The translations under genes and the position numbers were made by a program. This document shows positions 1 through 6,522 of a DNA stretch of 21,434 nucleotides, piece by piece. Numbering within the stretch: the first letter of the stretch is position 1; each line of letters opens with the position of its first letter. The DNA comes from SHNJ01 sp964458615 (lineage in GTDB: Bacteria; Pseudomonadota; Alphaproteobacteria; SHNJ01): positions 1-21,434 of the forward strand of contig CAYWJR010000022.1 of the NCBI GenBank assembly GCA_964458615.1, given 5' to 3'. The notes under the pieces were generated by a model that was not told the DNA's origin, searched no databases, and saw only the letters and a program-made list of their open reading frames with translations.

Positions 1-55
1 ATTGACCGTTAATACCAACAATGTCACGGCAATATTTTTTTTATCGGCTTCTTTT
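1..55. repeat. Left arm of 55-bp inverted repeat at window edge
   Basis: Bases 1-55 are the exact reverse complement of 369-423, which lie inside the acetyltransferase gene. The match stops at base 56 and may continue beyond the left edge of the window. The arm does not look like a separate gene. It could be a real inverted duplication or a chimeric contig end; the sequence alone cannot decide. Confidence 0.9.
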
Positions 56-69
56 TCAAAGGAAATATT

Positions 70-537
70 TTGGTTTTTGTTCAACTGCGCCCATCTGCCG
101 AATCGGATCAATCATTTGTCGATCGTTTGACCCGATTGGTCATGGAACCTTATGTCCGCAAAACCTGGCAGAATGCCGCCGATATCGAATCCTATTTTTT
201 AAAAAATAAATTCAACCAGGCGATTACCAGCATCGTACAATTTGAAAATCAAGATATTGGGCGGGTTTCGGTCACAAGAACGGCCAAGGAAATTATCATC
301 GATAATATTCATATCCTGCCGGAATATCAGGGTAAAGGCATAGGATCGCAAATCATCCGCGGTATATTAAAAGAAGCCGATAAAAAAAATATTGCCGTGA
401 CATTGTTGGTATTAACGGTCAATCCGGCCAAAAAATTATATGACAATTTGGGTTTTGTAACGGAATTTGAAAAACACTGCCGGTACCACATGAGGCGCCA
501 AGCCAAAATCCAGCCCATAAAAAAACCCGCCGAGTAA
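70..537 (+). CDS. GNAT family N-acetyltransferase
   Basis: This 155-residue protein is the usual size for a single-domain acyl-CoA N-acyltransferase. The acetyl-CoA pyrophosphate loop of motif A is visible as QGKGIG (residues 87-92) after the strand IIIDNIHILPEY. The late motif NPAKKLYDNLGF (118-129) is the typical GNAT motif B region. I chose the TTG at 70 because AAAGGA lies seven bases upstream and because the opening residues (VQLRPS) match the usual first strand of the fold; the next ATG (139) would remove it. The substrate cannot be told from sequence. The gene converges on rpsA, and its stop codon lies inside their shared terminator. Bases just upstream (1-55) are an inverted copy of its own coding sequence, so its true promoter may not be in this window. 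Confidence 0.85.
   Translation: MVFVQLRPSAESDQSFVDRLTRLVMEPYVRKTWQNAADIESYFLKNKFNQAITSIVQFENQDIGRVSVTRTAKEIIIDNIHILPEYQGKGIGSQIIRGILKEADKKNIAVTLLVLTVNPAKKLYDNLGFVTEFEKHCRYHMRRQAKIQPIKKPAE
369..423. repeat. Right arm of 55-bp inverted repeat (inside GNAT gene)
   Basis: This is the reverse complement of bases 1-55. It codes for part of the GNAT fold in a normal reading frame, so this copy is the original and the arm at the window edge is the secondary copy. Confidence 0.9.
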
Positions 538-550
538 CCGGCGGGTTTTT
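521..550. terminator. Bidirectional terminator between GNAT gene and rpsA
   Basis: A perfect 12-bp stem (aaaaacccgccg / cggcgggttttt) with a 6-base loop is flanked by A and T runs, so it can end transcription in both directions. The GNAT stop codon sits in its loop region, and rpsA ends 20 bases further on. Confidence 0.85.
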
Positions 551-570
551 GTTTTCTTGGAATCGGCGGA

Positions 571-2358
571 TTACTCCGCGGAACCTTCCGAAGATTCGGC
601 TTTTTTCTTTTTCGCCGGTTTGGCCGGTTTTTCTTCGGCTGCTGTTTCGGATTTGCGTCCCAAAGCAGCGCCCAGAATATCGCCCAAACGCGCGCCGGAA
701 TCGGTCGAACCGTATTCTTCCATCGCTTGTTTTTCTTCGTCGATTTCACGCGCTTTGATCGACAAAGCGGCCTTGCGGGTCGCGCGGTCGATATTGGTGA
801 TTTTCGCATCCAGCTTTTCACCGACCGCAAAACGGTCTGTGCGTTGCTCGCTGCGGTCGCGGGACAAATCGGCTTTGCGGATAAATCCGGTTACGCCTTC
901 GACAACATTGACTTCCAATCCCGCATCGGCAATCGCCGTGATGGTGCAAGTGACAACATCGCCTTTTTTCACTTTCGACAAAGCGCCTTCGAACGGATCG
1001 CCGGTCAATTGCTTGACGCCCAATGCAACGCGTTCTTTTTCAGGATCGATGTCCAAAACTTTTACTTTGATCCGCTCGCCTTTTTTGTATTTTTTCAAGG
1101 CTTCTTCGGATGCAGCGCTCCAATCCAAGTCGTTGGCGTGAACCAAACCGTCCACATCGCCGACAAGGCCGATGAACAAACCGAAATCGGCGATGTTTTT
1201 GATTTCGCCTTCAAATTCGGCGCCGATCGGGAATTGTTCTTTGATCGAATCCCACGGATTGGCCATGCATTGTTTCAAACCAAGCGAAATGCGGCGTTTG
1301 GACAAATCGACATCCAATACCATAACTTCGACTTCTTGGCTGGTGGACAGGATTTTGTTCGGATGAACGTTTTTCTTGGTCCAGCTCATTTCGGATACGT
1401 GCACCAAACCTTCGACGCCCGGTTCGATTTCAACAAACGCGCCATAATCGGCGATGTTGGTCACGCGGCCGGTCAATTTGCTGCCGACTGCGTATTTCGC
1501 CTGCACCGCCGCCCAAGGATCTTGTTCCAACTGCTTCATACCCAAAGATATGCGGCCGTTTTCTTGATTGAAACGGATGACTTGAACTTTGACTTGCTGG
1601 CCAACCGACAATACTTCGGATGGATGGTTGATGCGTTTCCAGGAAACGTCGGTAACGTGCAACAATCCGTCGACGCCGCCCAAATCGATAAAGGCGCCAT
1701 AGTCGGTGATGTTTTTCACGGTGCCGTTCAAAATTTGGCCTTCGGAAATATTGCTGACCAATTCATTGCGCGCTTCCGCTCTCGATTCTTCCAAGATCGC
1801 GCGGCGCGATACAACGATGTTGCCGCGTTTGCGATCCATTTTCAAAATAACGAACGGTTGCGGGGTGTTCATCAACGGGCCGACATCGCGCACAGGACGG
1901 ATATCGACTTGGGATGCGGGCAAAAACGCGATAGCGCCCGACAAATCGACGGTGAATCCGCCTTTGACTTTGCCGAAAATGCTGCCGGTGACGCGTTCCT
2001 GGCTTTGATGGGCGCGTTCCAAAACAACCCACGATTCTTCGCGTTTCGCGCGTTCGCGCGACAAAACGGCCATGCCGTCTTTGTCTTCGTAACGTTCGAT
2101 GTAAACATCGATCGAATCGCCCGCCTTGATTTCAGGCCCTTGGCCCGACAATGCGAATTCTTTTAATGGGATCCGGCCTTCGGATTTCAATCCAACATCC
2201 ACGGTCACATAATCGCCGTCGATGCTGACGATCAATCCCTTGACCACGTTGCCTTCGCCCGTGGTGCGGGTGTCGTAAAAATCTTTTAATAACGATGCGA
2301 AATCTTCGCCGCCTGCCGCTGATACTTCTTTTTTAGCCACTGCACTTGTCCTTGCCAT
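571..2358 (-). CDS. rpsA: 30S ribosomal protein S1
   Basis: The product is a 595-residue S1 protein with six S1/OB-fold repeats, at about residues 34-105, 120-185, 205-273, 290-360, 377-447 and 463-530. Repeats 3 and 4 are the most canonical (GTVKNITDYGAFIDL and GRVTNIADYGAFVEI). S1 binds mRNA leaders on the small subunit and unfolds them for initiation. The C-terminal tail is Lys/Ala/Glu-rich and is probably disordered. I chose the ATG at 2358 because GAGGA lies eight to nine bases upstream; a TTG at 2373 would add five residues but overlaps that ribosome binding site. The gene follows cmk on the same strand, the usual alphaproteobacterial order. The 177-base gap holds two hairpins. Confidence 0.97.
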   Translation of the reverse strand: MARTSAVAKKEVSAAGGEDFASLLKDFYDTRTTGEGNVVKGLIVSIDGDYVTVDVGLKSEGRIPLKEFALSGQGPEIKAGDSIDVYIERYEDKDGMAVLSRERAKREESWVVLERAHQSQERVTGSIFGKVKGGFTVDLSGAIAFLPASQVDIRPVRDVGPLMNTPQPFVILKMDRKRGNIVVSRRAILEESRAEARNELVSNISEGQILNGTVKNITDYGAFIDLGGVDGLLHVTDVSWKRINHPSEVLSVGQQVKVQVIRFNQENGRISLGMKQLEQDPWAAVQAKYAVGSKLTGRVTNIADYGAFVEIEPGVEGLVHVSEMSWTKKNVHPNKILSTSQEVEVMVLDVDLSKRRISLGLKQCMANPWDSIKEQFPIGAEFEGEIKNIADFGLFIGLVGDVDGLVHANDLDWSAASEEALKKYKKGERIKVKVLDIDPEKERVALGVKQLTGDPFEGALSKVKKGDVVTCTITAIADAGLEVNVVEGVTGFIRKADLSRDRSEQRTDRFAVGEKLDAKITNIDRATRKAALSIKAREIDEEKQAMEEYGSTDSGARLGDILGAALGRKSETAAEEKPAKPAKKKKAESSEGSAE

Positions 2359-2405
2359 AATATTATTCCTCAACTTTCATCAAACAAATAGCAGAGGAAC
2401 GGCAA

Positions 2406-2427
2406 GCATTTGTGGCAAAACAAATGC
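2406..2427 (-). promoter_or_regulatory. Hairpin in rpsA leader
   Basis: A perfect 8-bp stem (gcatttgt / acaaatgc) with a 6-base loop lies about 50 bases upstream of the rpsA start. S1 is known to repress its own translation in other bacteria, so a structured leader would fit, but the role here is inference. Confidence 0.35.
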
Positions 2428-2473
2428 GTTACTGCTGCCCCTACTTTGCGGCTTGCTTATTTTTCGGTATGAC

Positions 2474-2522
2474 CGGAATAAATCGACGGTCAACTTACTG
2501 GCAAACCTTGGGTTTTATTCCG
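2474..2522. other. Inverted repeat between cmk and rpsA
   Basis: A 9-bp perfect inverted repeat (cggaataaa / tttattccg) with a 31-base loop lies just after the cmk stop. It has no T run on the minus strand, so it does not look like a simple terminator. It may stabilise the cmk mRNA end or act as a processing site. Confidence 0.3.
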
Positions 2523-2535
2523 ATTATTTCACAAG

Positions 2536-3177
2536 TTATTTGGCCAGGATCTTTTTAACGTGACCCAGCGCCAAAGCGAAAACCCGATCCGCATCAAGAC
2601 CCGATGTGTCCAATCGATAGGCATCATCGGCAATCCGAAGCGGTGCGACCTTGCGGCCACTATCGCGGTCATCGCGTTGTTTTAAATCGGCTAAAACCTC
2701 CGCCTGTATAGCGGCAATGCCTTGATCTTGCAACTCTTTTGCGCGTCTTTGCGCCCTAATTGCCGGATCGGCCGTGACATAAAGTTTCACGGTAGCGCCA
2801 GGACACACTACCGTGCCAATGTCCCGCCCATCCAAAACCACGCCCATTTTGCCGTCCGGCGGATTTTGGGCGAAATTATGCTGAATCCCAAGCAAAGCCT
2901 GGCGCACAGCCGGATAAGCCGCAACGACAGACGCGGCCTGGGAAATTGCTTCGTTACGCAATTTCGATTCGTCCAAATCACCCAGTACGACTTGTAGTGC
3001 CGCTTGGTGGCAATCGGCTTCCGATTTAATATTCTTATTATTTTTCAGTATGATATACGCGGTTTGGCGGTATAACAACCCGGTATCCAAATATGCAAAA
3101 CCCAATTCGGCCGCGAGGCGCCGCGCCAAAGTGCCCTTACCAGCGGCGGCATCGCCGTCAATTGCAATTACGATCAT
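2536..3177 (-). CDS. cmk: Cytidylate kinase (intact copy)
   Basis: This 213-residue enzyme transfers phosphate from ATP to CMP or dCMP in pyrimidine salvage and nucleotide supply. The P-loop is GDAAAGKGT (residues 8-16). It is followed by LDTGLLYR (30-37) of the CMP-binding region, the DGRDIGT segment, and RDDRDSGR plus APLRIADDA near the C-terminus, all hallmarks of the family. Length is normal. It lies directly upstream of rpsA on the same strand, as in most alphaproteobacteria. Its first 76 codons and its upstream region belong to the 691-bp tandem duplication. This is the complete copy; the second copy is truncated. aroA, often just upstream of cmk in this order, is absent here. Confidence 0.96.
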   Translation of the reverse strand: MIVIAIDGDAAAGKGTLARRLAAELGFAYLDTGLLYRQTAYIILKNNKNIKSEADCHQAALQVVLGDLDESKLRNEAISQAASVVAAYPAVRQALLGIQHNFAQNPPDGKMGVVLDGRDIGTVVCPGATVKLYVTADPAIRAQRRAKELQDQGIAAIQAEVLADLKQRDDRDSGRKVAPLRIADDAYRLDTSGLDADRVFALALGHVKKILAK

Positions 3178-3392
3178 AGCGGGTGATGTAAAGCCGGTAT
3201 TCGTTCAAGTCAATTGTTTTAAGTAATTGCCAGAACGCAACGAATCTTGATCAAACAACCCCCTATATTCCGTTGTCAAAACAATAAAAGGGTGAAAACC
3301 ATTTGACATCGTGTGCAGTTTTTGGCAAATGGCGCCAAGCCATCATTCGTATGGTTGTATCAATCGATATATTTTTCAAAGGGTTGCATATT

Positions 3393-3640
3393 ATGGCGAA
3401 AAACAAAACAAAGGCCAAATCAGCGGCAAAACCGAAAAAGGCCGACAAAAAAACAGAAAAAGCCGTAAAATCGAACAAAGCCCCCGCCAAAAATCTTGCC
3501 AAAACACCGGCAAAAACCGTTAAACCCACGCCCGCAAAACCGGCCGGAAAATCCGTAAAATCCGCACCCGCAAAAACCGCGCCCAAAATAATGGAAACCG
3601 GCAAGAATAAGCCAGCCGCCAAGGCGGCGATTGCCAAAGC
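3393..3640 (+). pseudogene. Truncated TIGR02300 copy
   Basis: The first 82 codons are identical to those of the intact gene at 4084, with the same upstream region. At 3641 the frame runs into the antisense of the duplicated cmk 5' end and stays open to 3917, giving a 174-residue hybrid. The hybrid has the basic Lys/Ala/Pro tail but lacks the zinc-binding FYDLN domain and the acidic C-terminus. It could be expressed, because its promoter region is the same as that of the intact gene. Confidence 0.85.
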
Positions 3641-3868
3641 TTCGTTACGCAATTTCGATTCGTCCAAATCACCCAGTACGACTTGTAGTGCCGCTTGGTG
3701 GCAATCGGCTTCCGATTTAATATTCTTATTATTTTTCAGTATGATATACGCGGTTTGGCGGTATAACAACCCGGTATCCAAATATGCAAAACCCAATTCG
3801 GCCGCGAGGCGCCGCGCCAAAGTGCCCTTACCAGCGGCGGCATCGCCGTCAATTGCAATTACGATCAT
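3641..3868 (-). pseudogene. Truncated cmk copy
   Basis: The first 76 codons equal those of cmk, including the whole P-loop and the LDTGLLYR motif. After the junction the frame continues through antisense TIGR02300 sequence to 3263, giving a 201-residue hybrid that lacks the acceptor-binding and lid regions. It should be catalytically dead. Confidence 0.85.
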
Positions 3869-4083
3869 AGCGGGTGATGTAAAGCCGGTATTCGTTCAAG
3901 TCAATTGTTTTAAGTAATTGCCAGAACGCAACGAATCTTGATCAAACAACCCCCTATATTCCGTTGTCAAAACAATAAAAGGGTGAAAACCATTTGACAT
4001 CGTGTGCAGTTTTTGGCAAATGGCGCCAAGCCATCATTCGTATGGTTGTATCAATCGATATATTTTTCAAAGGGTTGCATATT

Positions 4084-4761
4084 ATGGCGAAAAACAAAAC
4101 AAAGGCCAAATCAGCGGCAAAACCGAAAAAGGCCGACAAAAAAACAGAAAAAGCCGTAAAATCGAACAAAGCCCCCGCCAAAAATCTTGCCAAAACACCG
4201 GCAAAAACCGTTAAACCCACGCCCGCAAAACCGGCCGGAAAATCCGTAAAATCCGCACCCGCAAAAACCGCGCCCAAAATAATGGAAACCGGCAAGAATA
4301 AGCCAGCCGCCAAGGCGGCGATTGCCAAAGCCGCGGAGACCGCCGCGAAATCGCAAAAAACCGAAATCAAACGTCCCGCCAGCATGATTTTAAGTTTGGC
4401 GGCGGGCAGCAAACCGGAATGGGGCATTAAACGCATTTGCCCGTCTTGCACCGCGCGGTTTTACGATATGAAAAAAGATCCGATCATTTGCCCGAAATGC
4501 GGCACAACGATCAATCCCGAAGCCATCACCAAAAGCCGCCGTGGACGCGGCGCGGCAGCAGCCGCAGCAGCGGCCGCCGAAGCCGAAAAATTGAAAAAGA
4601 AAAAGGCATTGGCAATTGAAAGCGATGGGGACGAAGAAATCGAAATGGATGATTTGCCCGACATCGAAGGCGAAGAAGGCGAAGACGGCGATGTATTGGA
4701 AGACACCGATACATTGACCGAAGAAGAAGATCCAATCGCCGCCGTTATCGAAGAAGATTAA
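4084..4761 (+). CDS. TIGR02300 / FYDLN-acid family protein with H1-like basic tail (intact copy)
   Basis: The product is 225 residues. Three parts are visible: a basic Lys/Ala/Pro-rich region (1-98) with many PAK and AKT steps; a zinc-ribbon-like core with CPSC (119-122), RFYDMKKDP and CPKCG (136-140); and an alanine run followed by a strongly acidic tail (178-225). The core matches the alphaproteobacterial FYDLN-acid family, whose members I recall as roughly 100-130 residues starting just before the zinc motif, so the basic extension is unusual. Its molecular function is not established. I chose the ATG at 4084; AAAGGG lies about ten bases upstream. A longer open frame from 3994 lacks support. 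Codons 1-82 are in the tandem duplication. Confidence 0.85.
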   Translation: MAKNKTKAKSAAKPKKADKKTEKAVKSNKAPAKNLAKTPAKTVKPTPAKPAGKSVKSAPAKTAPKIMETGKNKPAAKAAIAKAAETAAKSQKTEIKRPASMILSLAAGSKPEWGIKRICPSCTARFYDMKKDPIICPKCGTTINPEAITKSRRGRGAAAAAAAAAEAEKLKKKKALAIESDGDEEIEMDDLPDIEGEEGEDGDVLEDTDTLTEEEDPIAAVIEED

Positions 4762-4769
4762 TTTTAACC

Positions 4770-4816
4770 GTGCATTTGGCGACGTTTCAACGGTTTAAAC
4801 GCGCGGTTAAATGCAC
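4770..4816 (+). other. Inverted repeat after TIGR02300 gene
   Basis: An 8-bp perfect inverted repeat (gtgcattt / aaatgcac) encloses a second possible pairing (ttaaccg / cggttaa). No T run follows, so a classical terminator is not supported. It may be a weak terminator or an mRNA end structure. Confidence 0.3.
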
Positions 4817-4829
4817 CTAAAAACACTTA

Positions 4830-4858
4830 TTGTGTTTTACCAAGGGAATTTGTATAAG
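4830..4858 (+). promoter_or_regulatory. Predicted tRNA-Ala promoter
   Basis: The -35-like TTGTGT (4830-4835) and -10-like TATAAG (4853-4858) are 17 bases apart, and the tRNA starts 28 bases after the -10 box. Placement and spacing are right for a sigma-70 type promoter. Confidence 0.5.
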
Positions 4859-4886
4859 TTCCCCCACTCACTGTCTTTGGACAGAT

Positions 4887-4962
4887 GGGCCCGTAGCTCA
4901 GCTGGGAGAGCGCCACAATGGCATTGTGGAGGTCGTCGGTTCGATCCCGATCGGGTCCACCA
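4887..4962 (+). tRNA. tRNA-Ala(GGC)
   Basis: The 76 bases fold as a full cloverleaf: acceptor GGGCCCG / CGGGTCC, D-arm with AGCTGGGA loop, anticodon stem CCACA / TGTGG with loop ATGGCAT (anticodon GGC), T-arm GTCGG-TTCGATC-CCGAT, and encoded CCA. Its last 47 bases are repeated at 6655-6701, so it is the integration site of the element downstream. Integration kept a complete tRNA but moved its probable native terminator (6730-6766) about 1.7 kb away. Confidence 0.97.
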
Positions 4963-5797
4963 AGCATCTAGGCTTGGTTTTCTGCGGGTTTCCGCGTATT
5001 GCAGCATTCCTAAAAACATCCGCCGAACTACGCCTCTGGGCAGCGTTTGGCGCGCAGTTTGGGGCGCAGTGGGGCGCGGATTGGGCAGCAGAATGTAGCG
5101 TCCGTTCCGTTATTGGATTCGCTTGGTTGGGCACTACGTCTTTGTCCACTCTGGCAACGCCGAACATTTCATCCAGCATCATCGTCGCCTCTGCCTGAAA
5201 CTCCGCCCGGCGTTTGGTGTACACCTCTGTTGTTCGCTGCGTCGTGTGTCCAAGGATCGAGGCTATTTGATGCATCGGCACGCCGGATGCGGCCATGTGC
5301 GACGCGCCAGAACGTCTCAGCACATACGGCGTGACATCGTTCAGCCCTGCTCGTTGCACTGCCGACGCGAACGCTTTCCGCATACTGCGTAACCGGATAC
5401 CGCCTTTCTCTAACACGAATCCGCTCTTCGAGTCTGCCACCGCTTTGGTCATTTCATCACGGAGCGTTACGGTCATCCGCACGATCGGGCGACGTTTACT
5501 CACTTGCAATCTGCCACGAGGGAGAAAGTTGATTTGGTTGGTCACAAAATCCACTTGATCCGTTCGCAAGTCGAAGATCGCTCCGGGCCGTTGCAGCGTG
5601 TGGAGACAGAGAAGAACGAAACGCCGGACATACGGCTCATCGCACGCGGCCAGTAGTCGGCGAGCATCATCAACCGAGATGATGCGTTCCCGTGGTGGGG
5701 GTTCCGGCAAGCTAATCAAAAACGGCAAGTACACGATCAGTCCGCGACGATGTCCCAATCGCACTGCCGCGCTAAGCAACGCAAGCTCTCGCCGCAT
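4898..5797 (-). CDS. Tyrosine recombinase/integrase, N-terminally shortened
   Basis: From the ATG at 5797 the protein has 299 residues. The catalytic domain is clear: HTLQRPGAIFDLR with Arg70, KRRPIV with Lys101, YVLRRSGASHMA with Arg161, ILGHTT with His184, and nucleophile Tyr193 in EVYTK. The first position of the HxxR box is Tyr158 instead of His. Only the last helices of the core-binding domain precede the catalytic domain (MRRELALLSAAVRL); the usual 80-100 N-terminal residues are missing. The frame stays open to 6022, but that stretch reads as a shadow of the regulator gene, so I did not include it. The last 22 codons or so are antisense to tRNA-Ala, and the stop lies inside the tRNA. 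Probable function: site-specific integration at the tRNA-Ala 3' end. Activity is doubtful because of the lost domain. Confidence 0.75.
   Translation of the reverse strand: MRRELALLSAAVRLGHRRGLIVYLPFLISLPEPPPRERIISVDDARRLLAACDEPYVRRFVLLCLHTLQRPGAIFDLRTDQVDFVTNQINFLPRGRLQVSKRRPIVRMTVTLRDEMTKAVADSKSGFVLEKGGIRLRSMRKAFASAVQRAGLNDVTPYVLRRSGASHMAASGVPMHQIASILGHTTQRTTEVYTKRRAEFQAEATMMLDEMFGVARVDKDVVPNQANPITERTLHSAAQSAPHCAPNCAPNAAQRRSSADVFRNAAIRGNPQKTKPRCLVDPIGIEPTTSTMPLWRSPS
4916..4962 (+). repeat. attL core, 3' part of tRNA-Ala
   Basis: This 47-base direct repeat is identical to 6655-6701. It spans from the anticodon arm to the CCA end, a common crossover target of tyrosine integrases. The flanking bases differ on both sides (a versus g before it, a versus t after it). 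Confidence 0.92.
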
Positions 5798-6248
5798 TGT
5801 GCCATTCGAGCAGGGCAATCCGCCGCAGATCGCTCGGACGCCCATCCAGCAACCAGTTGCCGTTGTGGCTGCGCCGCACCCGATCAGCCATGACTGCCAC
5901 AGCCCGCCGCATCGGTTCGCTGAGATTGTCCTGCTCAATCGCGCGTGTGTTCTCGGCATCGTTCGCGGCAAGAAGATCGACCTCCCGCGTAGACCATGGG
6001 AAGACGAGTTTCTTGCGGCCATTGGGCAGCACGATCACGGTCGCACATTCCGGATTGCCGGGCGACAGGAAATCGCGGAGTTGCACCCGCCCTCCCGTCA
6101 GTTCGATGATTTTCTGCAAGGTCGTTGGGTTGGGGACTCGTTCACCGTGAAGATACCGGGTAATGGCACTCCGGCTGGCCAATCCCAATGCCCGCCGCAG
6201 TTGTGTTGTGGTCATTCCCGTTTGGAAGAGATAATCAGCAAGTTTCAT
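5772..6248 (-). CDS. XRE-family DNA-binding regulator
   Basis: The product is 158 residues. The N-terminus (about residues 1-60) is a helix-turn-helix of the XRE/Cro type: MKLADYLFQTGMTTTQLRRALG, then SRSAITRYLHGERVPNPTTLQKIIELTGG. A C-terminal part with EPMRRAVAVMADRVR and LLDGRPSDLRRI resembles the tail of a recurrent alphaproteobacterial HTH family. Right after DLRRI the similarity I recognise ends and the frame stops 17 codons later, overlapping the integrase start by 26 bases. This suggests that a deletion joined the 3' end of this gene to the middle of the integrase gene. Likely role: control of integrase expression or excision. No convincing ribosome binding site is visible before 6248, although the start fits the family. 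Confidence 0.7.
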   Translation of the reverse strand: MKLADYLFQTGMTTTQLRRALGLASRSAITRYLHGERVPNPTTLQKIIELTGGRVQLRDFLSPGNPECATVIVLPNGRKKLVFPWSTREVDLLAANDAENTRAIEQDNLSEPMRRAVAVMADRVRRSHNGNWLLDGRPSDLRRIALLEWHNAARACVA

Positions 6249-6522
6249 TCAGCCGAAATAGGGGGAGTTCCACAAAAAGTCTCGCTTCGTTGCCAGTTCG
6301 ACGTCGCAAGACGCCGCAGGGTCGCGTCAGTGCAACCACGCAATCGCATTCGGCGTATACTGAGTCATACGGGCCTTTCTTCATGGCCCAGTCATCGCCG
6401 AAGTTCCACTCCGGCAGGAGGTGCGTCCCAGAACGGACATCGACAACTGCATACCTCACTGGTGTCTTCGAGCCCGCTCCCAGAGCGGGATTCCACCAAC
6501 CCCAAACCCTCAAGGAGCCACC
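6249..6522. other. Element interior without a supported gene
   Basis: Minus-strand frame 6235-6546 could encode 103 residues (with PVRYAVVDVRSGTHLLPEW in its middle), but it has no family I recognise, overlaps the regulator start and has no clear ribosome binding site. A hairpin with a 6-bp stem (cccgct / agcggg, 6473-6489) lies ahead of the small frame at 6523. Confidence 0.4.

Larger units (their letters stand above)
2950..4331. repeat. Perfect 691-bp tandem duplication (2950-3640 and 3641-4331)
   Basis: The second unit repeats the first with an offset of exactly 691 bases and no difference that I can find by eye. The dinucleotide gc precedes or ends each junction (2948-2949, 3639-3640, 4330-4331), so the event could have used 2-bp microhomology or simple slippage. 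Each unit holds the 5' end of cmk, the divergent intergenic region including an outward TTGACA at 3303 and 3994, and the 5' part of the TIGR02300 gene. The result is intact cmk, truncated TIGR02300, truncated cmk, intact TIGR02300. Assembly error is possible. Confidence 0.95.

Noticed and set aside
727..2166. Long plus-strand frame of 479 codons opposite rpsA
   Set aside because: It is antisense to a clear six-repeat S1 protein and shows no domain. It is open because of the codon use of rpsA.
4830..5198. Plus-strand frame over tRNA-Ala and the integrase end
   Set aside because: It translates the tRNA itself (the familiar VAQLGERHNG false product) and the antisense of the integrase.
5798..6022. 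Upstream extension of the integrase frame
   Set aside because: It overlaps the XRE regulator in another frame, has Arg/Ser/Gly-rich shadow composition and no integrase motif.
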